From: CAYNYI01 sp964401455
Lineage (GTDB): Bacteria; Fibrobacterota; OXYB2-FULL-49-7; CAYNYI01
Direction: 5' to 3'
Assembly: GCA_964401455.1 (NCBI GenBank)
Contig: CAYNYI010000044.1
Coordinates: 1-23,361, forward strand
Length of the DNA stretch: 23,361 nucleotides
In this document: positions 13,632-21,227 of the stretch, in pieces
Position numbering within the stretch: the first letter of the stretch is position 1
Layout: every line of letters starts with the position of its first letter
The notes under the pieces: generated by a model
What the model was told of the DNA's origin: nothing
The model's database searches: none
Seen by the model: the letters and a program-made list of their open reading frames with translations, nothing else
Translations under genes and position numbers: made by a program

Positions 13632-14534
13632 CTACTCCGCCGATATAATAGACTCAAACTCAGGATCACCCGGAGAACCGGCCTCAAGCGGAAAATCAAG
13701 CCCCCCGAATTCCTTGAAAAGTTTTCCGAATGTCGCATAGGTAACATACTTACCGTAGGCTCCGGAAGCAAGCATTACAGAATTTTTAATCCTGGTGCCG
13801 GACGGGTCACGCCTGCCGTCGCTTCTTATAACAAGAGCAGGTGCGGGGCAGCGGTCAACGATATCGGCCGCAGTTTCCCCGTCCACATCCGTGAGGATAA
13901 TATAATAATCGGAAGCAGACCTGGTCATTATGAAAACGTCCTCGGCCTCCCGTGCGGGCGGGCATACCGTATAAACAGACCGTTTAATTTTATCGGAGTC
14001 TTTACATGCGGCTATTCCGGTAATGCAGAAACGCAAGCCCTTATAATCTTTCATTACATAACGCTTAAAGGCATACTTCTTTTTCTTTTTAATATTCGCG
14101 TTTATAAAATTAAGCCCCCTGTATTCCGGTGCCGGGAATTCAAAAAATTCCATCCCCGCCTTTAAATCACCGTATGTAACATTGACAGCATCATAACCGA
14201 GTTTTTTAAACGCCTTGAAAAGCAGCCTTGTTCTCCTTTTTGGATTATTCCGTCCCGGATCATAAAAGCCTCCACAGTCTACTTTTATAACAGGTCCGTT
14301 CTTCCGCTCAAAGTCTTTGATAAAAAAAGCCGCCCGGTGTATTCCCCCCATCGGGTTTGCCCCGCATCCACAGTCGCTTAGACGCAGTTTCATATTCCCG
14401 GAATAAAAAACAGTGTAAGGATAAGAGGTGTCGGGAGCGGAATTATCGGAAATTATAGAAAAAAGAGGAGAAACCTGACCGAAAACACGGCAGAAAAAAG
14501 CTACGGTAACAATCATTAAATAAATTTTTCTCAT
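13632..14534 (-). CDS. Secreted metallophosphatase/5'-nucleotidase-like protein with Cys-Gly-Cys-Gly motif
   Basis: The start chosen is the ATG at 14534, which gives a clean Sec signal (MRKIYLMIVTVAFFCRVFGQ). A TTG at 14570 overlapping the upstream stop is an alternative and would add 12 residues. After the signal the protein reads VFYSGNMKLRLSDCGCGANPMGGIHRAAFFI, VIKVDCGGFYDPGR and LGYDAVNVTYGDLKAG. This follows the order of UshA-like metallophosphatases, but the usual metal ligands (Asp-x-His, Gly-Asp, Gly-Asn-His-Glu) are replaced. CGCG-Gly-Gly-x-x-Arg variants of this fold are found in several environmental bacteria and are probably not classical nucleotidases. The protein has 300 residues. 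A consensus promoter sits directly upstream and would give a leaderless transcript. Confidence 0.65.
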   Translation of the reverse strand: MRKIYLMIVTVAFFCRVFGQVSPLFSIISDNSAPDTSYPYTVFYSGNMKLRLSDCGCGANPMGGIHRAAFFIKDFERKNGPVIKVDCGGFYDPGRNNPKRRTRLLFKAFKKLGYDAVNVTYGDLKAGMEFFEFPAPEYRGLNFINANIKKKKKYAFKRYVMKDYKGLRFCITGIAACKDSDKIKRSVYTVCPPAREAEDVFIMTRSASDYYIILTDVDGETAADIVDRCPAPALVIRSDGRRDPSGTRIKNSVMLASGAYGKYVTYATFGKLFKEFGGLDFPLEAGSPGDPEFESIISAE

Positions 14535-14541
14535 ACTGGAA

Positions 14542-14570
14542 ATTATACCTAAATATTCCTGTCCGGTCAA
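14542..14570 (-). promoter_or_regulatory. Consensus sigma70-type promoter, probably leaderless
   Basis: The minus strand has TTGACC (14570-14565), a 17-base spacer and TATAAT (14547-14542). The -35 box overlaps the stop codon of the YkgJ-type gene. Seven bases separate the -10 box from the ATG at 14534, so transcription would begin at or next to the start codon. Confidence 0.65.
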
Positions 14571-15178
14571 GCGGTATTCCGGGAACGGTACTTTTCCGGA
14601 TCCGGAGAATCAAGATATTCGTCATATGTACAGCTGTATTTCAAAATGGTCTTTACAGACCGCTTCTGCTTGAACAGGTCATTAAAAAACTCTCCGTAAA
14701 TATCTTTTTCAAAGTATTTTCTTTCTTTTCTGTCTTCCTCAGCCATTACTCTTCGGATCTTTTCGGCGGACTGCCTCTCGCCTTTACCAATCCCTCCGCA
14801 TATTTTTTTAAAATTTTTCCAGTTAGCAGGGAACTCCATAAACCCCCTGATGAAAGGCCCTTTTCTGCATATAAAGGGTCTCGCTCCGTACACGGAACAA
14901 AGCTTTCCGTCGGAGAATATGCAGCGTGCATTTTTTATCCTCAGCTGAACACGTTTGGACGATATTTCCATGTCGCTGAAAATGAATACATCCTCAGCGA
15001 GAAGAGCATATTTCAGGACAAACTTTTCAGGCGTTATAGACAAGAATTCAGACATGCGGAGGATATCATCCTTATAAAGATATACTCCGTAATCAGAATC
15101 TTTTACAAGGCAGCAAACTCCGCATTTAAGGCATTTAAATCTGATGCCTGATTTATAAATTTCGCCTGCCTGCTTCAT
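14567..15178 (-). CDS. YkgJ-type cysteine-cluster protein
   Basis: The protein has 203 residues. The zinc- or iron-sulfur-binding cysteine cluster is clear: Cys16, Cys19, Cys22 and Cys23 in FKCLKCGVCCLV, then NARCIF, KLCSVYGARPFICR. This matches the UPF0153/YkgJ family (PF03692), small cytoplasmic proteins whose function is not settled. The C-terminal 90 residues are basic and charged and add nothing recognisable. Its ATG overlaps the stop of the glycerate kinase gene by 4 bases, so it is translated together with it. Its stop overlaps the -35 box of the next transcription unit. Confidence 0.85.
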   Translation of the reverse strand: MKQAGEIYKSGIRFKCLKCGVCCLVKDSDYGVYLYKDDILRMSEFLSITPEKFVLKYALLAEDVFIFSDMEISSKRVQLRIKNARCIFSDGKLCSVYGARPFICRKGPFIRGFMEFPANWKNFKKICGGIGKGERQSAEKIRRVMAEEDRKERKYFEKDIYGEFFNDLFKQKRSVKTILKYSCTYDEYLDSPDPEKYRSRNTA

Positions 15179-16329
15179 TTTTTCTTTGAGGCTTTTATGA
15201 AAACAGAAGCGAGCCTTCCTATTCTCTCTCCGGCTTTGAGCATTTCTTTTTTGCCGTTTTTTATGGCATAAGCAAGGTCGCAGGGGCCTGAACCAAGAGA
15301 AAAAAGAGCATTGACTCCGTGCTTATAGATTTCATCGGAATCATCCGAAAGCGAACCGCCTATGGCTATAAGCGGTTTCTTCGCTTTTTTGGTCCTGACT
15401 GTAATTCCATGTATGACCTTGCCGCTTATTGTCTGCTTATCCACACGTCCCTCTCCCGTAACAACAATGTCAACCACTGAAGCGAGTTTTGTAAACTTAA
15501 GGGTATCAAGGGCAATATCTATCCCGCTTCTGAGGTCGGCTCCCAGAAAAGCGATAAGGCCGGCCCCGAGACCGCCGGCCGCGCCCGCGCCCGGTAAATT
15601 CAAAACAGAGATGCCTGTTTCTTTTTTTATTATCCGGGCGAATCTTCTCAAATTCTCATCAAGCTTTTTTACACCATCGGCGTCGGCCCCTTTTTGTGGA
15701 CCGTAAACCTGAGCTGCCCCGCGTTTTCCGCAAAGAGGATTGGTAACATCAGAAGCGACCTGAAAAGTAACTCCTTTAATGAATTTTTCGCATCCGGAAA
15801 GATCTATCGACTCTATTTTATCCAGATCCCGTCCTGCCGCCCCTTTTTTAATGAGTTTGCCATTACCGTCAAAAAATTTTACCCCCATTGCCTGTGCCAT
15901 CCCCGCGCCGCCGTCTGTTGTCGCGCTGCCTCCTATACCTACACAGATATTTTTGTACCCCTTCTTTACGGCCTCCGCTATTAATTCTCCGGTGCCGTAT
16001 GTTGTAGTTTTAAGAGGGTTCCTCTTTTTAAGGGGCACAAGTGCGAGACCGGAAGCGGTCGCCATTTCAACAACAGCGCTTTTTCCGTCGTTCATAACGG
16101 CATAATAACTGTTTACCTGCGTTCCGAGCGGACCGGTTACTTTTTTTCGTTTTATCTTACCTCCGGCTTCCGCCATGGCATGCACAAAACCTTCCCCGCC
16201 GTCGGACATGGGAAGAATTGTAAAAACCGCTGAAGGAACACTTTTTAAAAAACCTTTCCTGAAATTATCAGCGGCTTCCCGAGAAGTCATAGACTCCTTG
16301 AAAGAATCAAAAGCCAGTAAAATTTTCAT
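15175..16329 (-). CDS. Glycerate kinase (GarK/GlxK family)
   Basis: The protein has 384 residues from the ATG at 16329, six bases after GGAGG; a GTG one codon upstream is less well placed. Family landmarks are ILLAFDSFKESMTSREAA at the N-terminus, PMSDGGEGFVHAM, GPLGTQVNSYYAV, EMATASGLALVP, TTYGTGELI, GIGGSATTDGGAGMAQAMG, ASDVTNPLCGKRGAA, GAGAAGGLGAGL and VVTGEGRVDKQTISGKV. This is the full-length type-1 glycerate kinase fold (PF02595), which phosphorylates D-glycerate with ATP, usually at the 2-position, feeding lower glycolysis. The YkgJ-type gene is coupled downstream and the HIT gene lies 24 bases upstream. No glyoxylate or tartronate genes are nearby, so the source of glycerate is not shown. 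Confidence 0.93.
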   Translation of the reverse strand: MKILLAFDSFKESMTSREAADNFRKGFLKSVPSAVFTILPMSDGGEGFVHAMAEAGGKIKRKKVTGPLGTQVNSYYAVMNDGKSAVVEMATASGLALVPLKKRNPLKTTTYGTGELIAEAVKKGYKNICVGIGGSATTDGGAGMAQAMGVKFFDGNGKLIKKGAAGRDLDKIESIDLSGCEKFIKGVTFQVASDVTNPLCGKRGAAQVYGPQKGADADGVKKLDENLRRFARIIKKETGISVLNLPGAGAAGGLGAGLIAFLGADLRSGIDIALDTLKFTKLASVVDIVVTGEGRVDKQTISGKVIHGITVRTKKAKKPLIAIGGSLSDDSDEIYKHGVNALFSLGSGPCDLAYAIKNGKKEMLKAGERIGRLASVFIKASKKK

Positions 16330-16353
16330 CACTTTCCTCCCGGAATTATATTT

Positions 16354-16842
16354 TCAGACCTTATCAAATTCTGCCCTCAGTTTTTCCCATGAAGACTCCA
16401 TTCCTTCGGAAATCACTTTAGTATGAGCGATTACGGGCATAAAGTTAGTATCGCCGTTCCATCTCGGAAGAATATGCATATGTATGTGCTCATCTATACC
16501 TGCCCCCGCCGGGCGGCCGAGATTCATCCCGACATTAAAGCCGTGCGGAGAATAAACTTTTGCAAGAACTTCTTTGGATTTTACAGTTAGATCAAAGATT
16601 TCCTTTCTCTCATCAGCATCCAGAAGGGAAACATCATTAAGATGCCGGAACGGTATCACCATGAGGTGGCCGTTATTATAAGGATACAAATTCATAAGGA
16701 CAAAACATTTCCCGCCCCGGTATAAAAGAAGGTCTTTTTTGTCATCAACCGGTTTTTCTTTTCCACAAAAGACACAAGCGTCTTTTTTATCGTCGGTAGC
16801 GGATACATATTCCATTCTCCACGGGGCCCACATTCTGTCCAT
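16354..16842 (-). CDS. HIT-domain nucleotide hydrolase/phosphorylase (Ap4A type)
   Basis: The protein has 162 residues. The N-terminal WAPWRMEY block is typical of the bacterial Ap4A-phosphorylase-like branch of the HIT family, followed by a probable zinc pair (Cys23, Cys26 in CVFCGKE), NLYPYNNGHLMVIPFRHL, GMNLGRPAGAGIDEH and the catalytic histidine triad His119-x-His121-x-His123 in HIHMHILPRW. The enzyme should cleave dinucleoside polyphosphates or similar adenylylated compounds in the cytoplasm. The ATG at 16842 follows GAGAGGA, which is part of the last codons of uppP, 6 bases away, so the two genes are cotranscribed. Confidence 0.9.
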   Translation of the reverse strand: MDRMWAPWRMEYVSATDDKKDACVFCGKEKPVDDKKDLLLYRGGKCFVLMNLYPYNNGHLMVIPFRHLNDVSLLDADERKEIFDLTVKSKEVLAKVYSPHGFNVGMNLGRPAGAGIDEHIHMHILPRWNGDTNFMPVIAHTKVISEGMESSWEKLRAEFDKV

Positions 16843-16848
16843 AATTTA

Positions 16849-17649
16849 TTATCCTCTCATAAAAATAAGGACCGCGGCAGACACGGTAAAACAATATATT
16901 GAAAAATACCATAAAGAACCGCGCCTCACAAAACCCATGAGCGCCGAAAGGGCCACTAGTCCTGAAAGAAATGAAACGGCAAAACCGGCCGATACCAATG
17001 GCCAGTCCACCGAAGCAAGCGAAGGGATGTCCGCGGCTTTAAGTATGAGAGCTCCTGCTATGGCGGGTATTGAAATCAGAAATGAGAATTCCCCGGCGTC
17101 TTTTCTTGTAAAACCAAGAAAAAGAGCGGCGCTGATCGTGGCGCCGGACCTCGATATACCGGGAATTATCGCAAGCCCCTGCACAGTTCCTATAAGAACT
17201 GCCGCTGCAAGACCGGCGTTGGCGAGTGTTTTTCGGCCTTTTTTTGCGAACCTTGTAAAGATAAGAAATGTACCTGTAACAATAAGCATGGAAGCCGCAA
17301 GACGGGGACTGGTAAAAGCCCGCTCAAGAGGGTCCTTGAATACAACCCCTATTATTCCGGTCGGAACGACAGCGGCCGCTATATAAAGCCCCGAAAGAAA
17401 TGCGTCTCCCCGAATATTCTTTTGGGAGAGATCTGCAATAAAGCCTGTAAAAAGATCCCCGATTTTCCGGCGGAAATAGATTACCGTGGCCAGAAGGGTA
17501 GCGAAGTGCAACACAACATCATAAAAAACATTGTCCTCCATTCCGCCGAGTAAACCGTGAAAAATCGTCAGGTGGCCGGAACTGCTTACAGGCAGAAATT
17601 CGGTCAGGCCCTGCACAAGACCGAAAAACGCGGAATCAAAAAATGTCAT
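16849..17649 (-). CDS. uppP: Undecaprenyl-diphosphatase UppP (BacA)
   Basis: The protein has 266 residues and about eight membrane helices. Both signature blocks are present: FFGLVQGLTEFLPVSSSGHL near the N-terminus (with the catalytic Glu and the Ser-Ser-Ser-Gly-His) and IPGISRSGATISAALFLGFT with RKDAGEFSFLISIPAI in the second half. The enzyme removes a phosphate from undecaprenyl diphosphate so the lipid carrier can be reused for peptidoglycan and other envelope polymers, and it gives bacitracin resistance. Its start overlaps the stop of the upstream secreted-protein gene by 4 bases and the HIT gene follows after 6 bases, so it sits in the middle of a tight operon. Confidence 0.95.
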   Translation of the reverse strand: MTFFDSAFFGLVQGLTEFLPVSSSGHLTIFHGLLGGMEDNVFYDVVLHFATLLATVIYFRRKIGDLFTGFIADLSQKNIRGDAFLSGLYIAAAVVPTGIIGVVFKDPLERAFTSPRLAASMLIVTGTFLIFTRFAKKGRKTLANAGLAAAVLIGTVQGLAIIPGISRSGATISAALFLGFTRKDAGEFSFLISIPAIAGALILKAADIPSLASVDWPLVSAGFAVSFLSGLVALSALMGFVRRGSLWYFSIYCFTVSAAVLIFMRG

Positions 17650-18236
17650 TGTTCATCCTCAAAATATTTTTCTTTTGCCCATGGATAATACAAGTCTTCC
17701 TCTTTTGAAATTTCTTTCATGGTTTTACCTGAAGCCGCCTCAAGCGCGATGAGAAACCTCGTAGAGAGGGCGATAAGGCCGAAAGGCTTAATTTCAACAG
17801 TAAAATTAATATCCTCGCCTTCAATAATATTGAAGGCCGGATAACCCATGGGGGAAACAGACGAGATCAATGATGACGCTAAAAGGATTTTCTCTTTTGT
17901 CCGCAGCTTTCTTGTATCGGCCTCAAGACCCGCGCGGGGCCCTATAAAACATGTATAAATGCAGCCTTTAGCCTGGTTTTTATTATAATTGGCCACCATC
18001 GGAAGTGTAAGTATGCAGTCATTCCAGGTTACGGGTATTCCCTCGTTGTATTCCAGACCGACTCTGGGTCCGAGACACATGCTCGCGACAAAGGGTTTCC
18101 ATCCTCCCTTGAGAGAATCCGGAAGGGGTTTATAGCGCAAAGTATCGCTTACCCCGTAGAATAAAAGTTCTTCCTGCATCTGGGCGCCGGTTGAGAAAAA
18201 CAACCCGGAGAAAATTATTATCAGTATAGGGATCAT
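17646..18236 (-). CDS. Secreted protein of unknown function with internal GPRxGLE repeats
   Basis: The protein has 196 residues. An N-terminal hydrophobic stretch (IPILIIIFSGLFFSTGAQ) looks like a signal peptide. Two similar segments follow: FVASMCLGPRVGLEYNEG and CIYTCFIGPRAGLEADTR, sharing C-x-GPR-x-GLE about 47 residues apart, each preceded by a hydrophobic strand. This suggests an internally duplicated membrane-associated or strand-hairpin structure. The C-terminal tail is charged. No catalytic motif is seen and I do not recognise the family. It overlaps the STAS gene by 4 bases at its start and uppP by 4 bases at its end, so its function is probably linked to the envelope. Confidence 0.6.
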   Translation of the reverse strand: MIPILIIIFSGLFFSTGAQMQEELLFYGVSDTLRYKPLPDSLKGGWKPFVASMCLGPRVGLEYNEGIPVTWNDCILTLPMVANYNKNQAKGCIYTCFIGPRAGLEADTRKLRTKEKILLASSLISSVSPMGYPAFNIIEGEDINFTVEIKPFGLIALSTRFLIALEAASGKTMKEISKEEDLYYPWAKEKYFEDEQ

Positions 18237-18604
18237 TTTCGACCTTCCGGAGATTCGAGGTGTTCAACCAGAGCTTCTTCCGAAATAAAGGCCCTTACCT
18301 TATTGAACAGTCCCATATTATACAAGGTTTCATAGACAAACTGGGAAGGCCGCAGAATAATCAGTTCTTTCCCCGCTTCGGCGGTATTTCTGAAAAGCCC
18401 TACAAGAATAGAAACAAACCTGCTGTTTACATATTTAACCGAAGAAAGGTCAAAGACTATATTGTTGCCTCTTGATATCTCCGTTATAAATTTTTCTTCC
18501 ATGTCCGAGGCCAGTTCCGTATCTATATCACCCCGGAAAACATACACAACCGAGTCTTTGATATAACGGACGGGGATTTCTTCTTTTATGTCTTCCGAAG
18601 ACAA
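18233..18604 (-). CDS. STAS-domain protein (divergent anti-sigma factor antagonist)
   Basis: The protein has 123 residues. It has STAS fold spacing: VVYVFRGDIDTELASDM, NNIVFDLSSVKYVNSRFVSIL, KELIILRPSQFVYETLYNMG and LFNKVRAFISEEALVEHL. At the usual phosphorylation loop the sequence is Val-Asn-Ser-Arg-Phe instead of Asp-Ser-Ser-Gly; one Ser remains. The start is TTG at 18604, with GGAG inside the end of cimA eight bases upstream; no in-frame ATG precedes the conserved domain. The gene begins one base after the cimA stop and overlaps the next gene by 4 bases, so it is firmly in the operon. Its partner is not seen here. Confidence 0.82.
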   Translation of the reverse strand: MSSEDIKEEIPVRYIKDSVVYVFRGDIDTELASDMEEKFITEISRGNNIVFDLSSVKYVNSRFVSILVGLFRNTAEAGKELIILRPSQFVYETLYNMGLFNKVRAFISEEALVEHLESPEGRK

Positions 18605-18605
18605 C

Positions 18606-20186
18606 TTATTTTCTCCGCTTCTTTTTTCCGAGAGACATAAGCTTATAATTCAAACTGTCAACAAGCGCTATCCATGAGGCTTCTATAATATTCTCTGAGA
18701 CGCCAACAGTTCCCCAGGTTTCTTTTCCGTCCGAGGATTCAATAAGCACATGAACGCGTGATGAGGTTCCCCCCTTTCCGTCAAGAACCCTTACCTTATA
18801 ATCAACAAGATGAACAGAAGCCAGAGACGGGAAAAAGTTCACAAGTGCCTTGCGAAGGGCCTTGTCCATAGCGTTTACGGGGCCGTCGCCGTCGGCGGCC
18901 GTATGGAATTCTTTTCCGTCGGCCTCGACCCGTATTGTGGCTTCGGAAATAAGGCTTCCGTCCGGGAGTTTTTCTTCTATGACCCTGAAACCTTTAACGA
19001 CAAACGGCTCGGTATAGCGGCCGCGCTCTTTTTCGGCGATAAGAAAGAAAGAACCTTCCGCGGCTTCAAAAGTATAACCTTCATGCTCCATGGCTTTTAT
19101 TTTCGATAACAGCGTCTTGACAACCGGGTCTTTTTTATCGACACCGGGAATCCTCTTTTTCAGTTTATTGACAATTGTTGCGCCGCCGCTCTGGTCTGAC
19201 AATACAAAACGGCGTTCATTGCCTACGAGTGCCGGATCGACATGTTCAAAGGACCGGCTTACCTTTAAGACACCGTCTATATGAGCTCCGCCCTTATGCG
19301 AAAAAGCATTATCGCTCACAAAGGGCAGTCTTTCGTTGGGTGCTATATTGGCGATCTCGTTTACAAATACGGAAACGTCGCGAAGAGACCTCAGCTGTGC
19401 GGCGGTACACACATTCTCTCCCAGTTTTATCTTGAGATTTGGAATGATGGTGGAAAGATTGGCATTACCGCACCTCTCCCCGAATCCGTTCATTGTACCC
19501 TGAACGTGGACACATCCCAGATTGACACCTACAATCGAATTCGCGTCGGCCATTCCGGCGTCATTATGATTATGTACTCCGAGCGGGGCATCTATCGCTT
19601 CTCTTACTTTATCGACTATCTCCGCGTATTCAAGAGGAAGTGTCCCGCCGTTGGTGTCGCAAAGGACAACACAATCGGCCCCGCCTTCTGCCGCGGACTT
19701 AAGGGTGTCGAGAGCATATTCCGGATTGGCCTTAAAACCGTCGAAAAAATGTTCGGCGTCATATATGACCTCTTCGGATTTCTTTTTAAGGTAGGCGACA
19801 GAGTCCTTTATCATCCGGAGGTTTTCTTGAAGTGATGTCTTTATGACATCTGTTACGTGCAAATCCCAGCTTTTCCCGAAAACTGTAATAACGGGCGCGC
19901 CGGTAGCGGTGAGGGATTTTATAATAGGGTCCTGATGAGGCTTGGCTCCCGGACGGCAGGTACTCCCGAAAGCGGCTATACGGGCTTTGAGCCCGAGTTT
20001 TGTCACTTCTTTATAAAACTGCACGTCGGTGGTATTGGTCGGATTGGGCCACCCGCCCTCAACATAGTCGATTCCGATGCTGTCAATCTTCTCCGCGATT
20101 AAAAGCTTGTCTTCGAGAGAAAATGATATTCCCGCAGCCTGGTTTCCGTCTCTCAGGGTTGAGTCATAAATTTTGACACCGCTCAT
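18606..20186 (-). CDS. cimA: (R)-citramalate synthase
   Basis: The protein has 526 residues, a normal length for the long-type enzyme. The catalytic TIM barrel opens with IYDSTLRDGNQAAGISFSLE and DYVEGGWPNP, with HNHNDAGMADANS as the metal-binding block and FGERCGNANLSTIIPNL. The C-terminal part (SDQSGGATIVNKLKK, then a regulatory LeuA-like domain with DYKVRVLDGKGGTSSRVHVL) fits the allosteric domain, so isoleucine feedback is likely. It condenses pyruvate and acetyl-CoA to citramalate, the first step of threonine-independent isoleucine synthesis. The neighbours leuC, leuD, leuB and ilvE supply the later steps. The ATG at 20186 is preceded by AAAGG. Confidence 0.95.
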   Translation of the reverse strand: MSGVKIYDSTLRDGNQAAGISFSLEDKLLIAEKIDSIGIDYVEGGWPNPTNTTDVQFYKEVTKLGLKARIAAFGSTCRPGAKPHQDPIIKSLTATGAPVITVFGKSWDLHVTDVIKTSLQENLRMIKDSVAYLKKKSEEVIYDAEHFFDGFKANPEYALDTLKSAAEGGADCVVLCDTNGGTLPLEYAEIVDKVREAIDAPLGVHNHNDAGMADANSIVGVNLGCVHVQGTMNGFGERCGNANLSTIIPNLKIKLGENVCTAAQLRSLRDVSVFVNEIANIAPNERLPFVSDNAFSHKGGAHIDGVLKVSRSFEHVDPALVGNERRFVLSDQSGGATIVNKLKKRIPGVDKKDPVVKTLLSKIKAMEHEGYTFEAAEGSFFLIAEKERGRYTEPFVVKGFRVIEEKLPDGSLISEATIRVEADGKEFHTAADGDGPVNAMDKALRKALVNFFPSLASVHLVDYKVRVLDGKGGTSSRVHVLIESSDGKETWGTVGVSENIIEASWIALVDSLNYKLMSLGKKKRRK

Positions 20187-20202
20187 ATTTACAGCCTTTC
20201 AT

Positions 20203-21213
20203 TTAGATTTCTATTTTTCTCATCCATCCGCGGGTGTCTTCCTCCTCACCGTACTGTATTCCTCGAAGCTTGTTGTAAAGAGAAGTCAGTGTCTTTCCTG
20301 CTTTGTCCTTTTCTCCGAAAGTCCAGGCCCTTTCTCCTCGTCTTATTGAATGAACAGGAGTAATAACAGCGGCCGTTCCGCAAGCGCCGACTTCTGAGAA
20401 TTTCTCCAAGTCCTCCACAGGTATCCTGCAACGGACAACTTCCATTCCGGCGTCGGCGGCCAAATCCCTTAAACTCGCGTTTGTTATGCTTTCGAGTATC
20501 GATTCAGAGTCAGGGGTCATGTATTTTCCGTCAGGAGTTATCCCGATAAAATTACTTGTTCCGAATTCATCTATAAATCTGTTTTCCCTTGAGTCAAGAT
20601 ACAGTACTATGGGGTAACCCTTTTTCTTTGCCTCAAGACTGCCTTTAAGACTGGCCGCATAATTACCGGCGACTTTGGCCATTCCGGTACCGCGCGGTGC
20701 CGTGCGGTCATAGTTTTCCACTATGATCGACTCAACCGGTTTAAAACCGTCCTTGTAATACGGTCCGACAGGAGTAACCAAAACCATCAGAGAATAGGTC
20801 GAAGAAATTTTAACTCCGACCATCGGCTCCGTTCCTATTAAAAGGGGCCTTACATAAAGAGTAGCCCCTGTCCCGTAAGGAGGTATGAATTCCGGATTGG
20901 CGCGGACCGCGGCCTCACAGCATTCCAGAAACAAATCTTCCGGCGGCTGTTCCATACAAATGCGGTCCGCGGATTTCCTCATTCTGGCGGCATTCATTTC
21001 CGGCCTGAACATGGCCGCGGAACCGTCTTTCATTCTGAAGACTTTCAGACCCTCAAAACAAGCCTGGCCGTAATGGAGACAATTAGCCCCGACATGCATA
21101 TTTATATTAAAATCCGTGCGGAGTTCCGGCTTGGACCATTTACAGTCCGAAAAATCAGATATCGCGTATGCATTTGTCGGAAGGTACTCGAAACCGAGTT
21201 TTGTCCATTCCAT
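20203..21213 (-). CDS. ilvE: Branched-chain amino acid aminotransferase
   Basis: The protein has 336 residues of the long (type II, eukaryote-like) class IV aminotransferases. Landmarks are LHYGQACFEGLKVFRMKDG, LFRPEMNAARMRKSADRI-type residues, YVRPLLIGTE, RTAPRGTGMAKVAGNYAASL with the pyridoxal-phosphate lysine in KVAGNYA, DEFGTSNFIGI, SESILESITNASL and VGACGTAAVITPVHSI. It catalyses the last step of leucine, isoleucine and valine synthesis with glutamate as amino donor. The ATG at 21213 follows CGGAGAG. leuB ends 14 bases upstream and cimA starts 16 bases downstream, so all are in one operon. Confidence 0.95.
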   Translation of the reverse strand: MEWTKLGFEYLPTNAYAISDFSDCKWSKPELRTDFNINMHVGANCLHYGQACFEGLKVFRMKDGSAAMFRPEMNAARMRKSADRICMEQPPEDLFLECCEAAVRANPEFIPPYGTGATLYVRPLLIGTEPMVGVKISSTYSLMVLVTPVGPYYKDGFKPVESIIVENYDRTAPRGTGMAKVAGNYAASLKGSLEAKKKGYPIVLYLDSRENRFIDEFGTSNFIGITPDGKYMTPDSESILESITNASLRDLAADAGMEVVRCRIPVEDLEKFSEVGACGTAAVITPVHSIRRGERAWTFGEKDKAGKTLTSLYNKLRGIQYGEEEDTRGWMRKIEI

Positions 21214-21227
21214 TCTTTCTCTCCGTA

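Noticed and set aside
13628..13771. Longer N-terminus for the lipoprotein at 12848
   Set aside because: It would overlap the upstream gene by about 140 bases and bury the lipoprotein signal; the ATG at 13627 has a good ribosome site.
13224..14165. 313-codon plus-strand frame across the lipoprotein and metallophosphatase-like genes
   Set aside because: Antisense to two genes with signal peptides, ribosome sites and a promoter; its composition is low-complexity basic.
19281..19835. 184-codon plus-strand frame inside cimA
   Set aside because: Antisense shadow of a fully conserved enzyme gene; no ribosome site and no family features.
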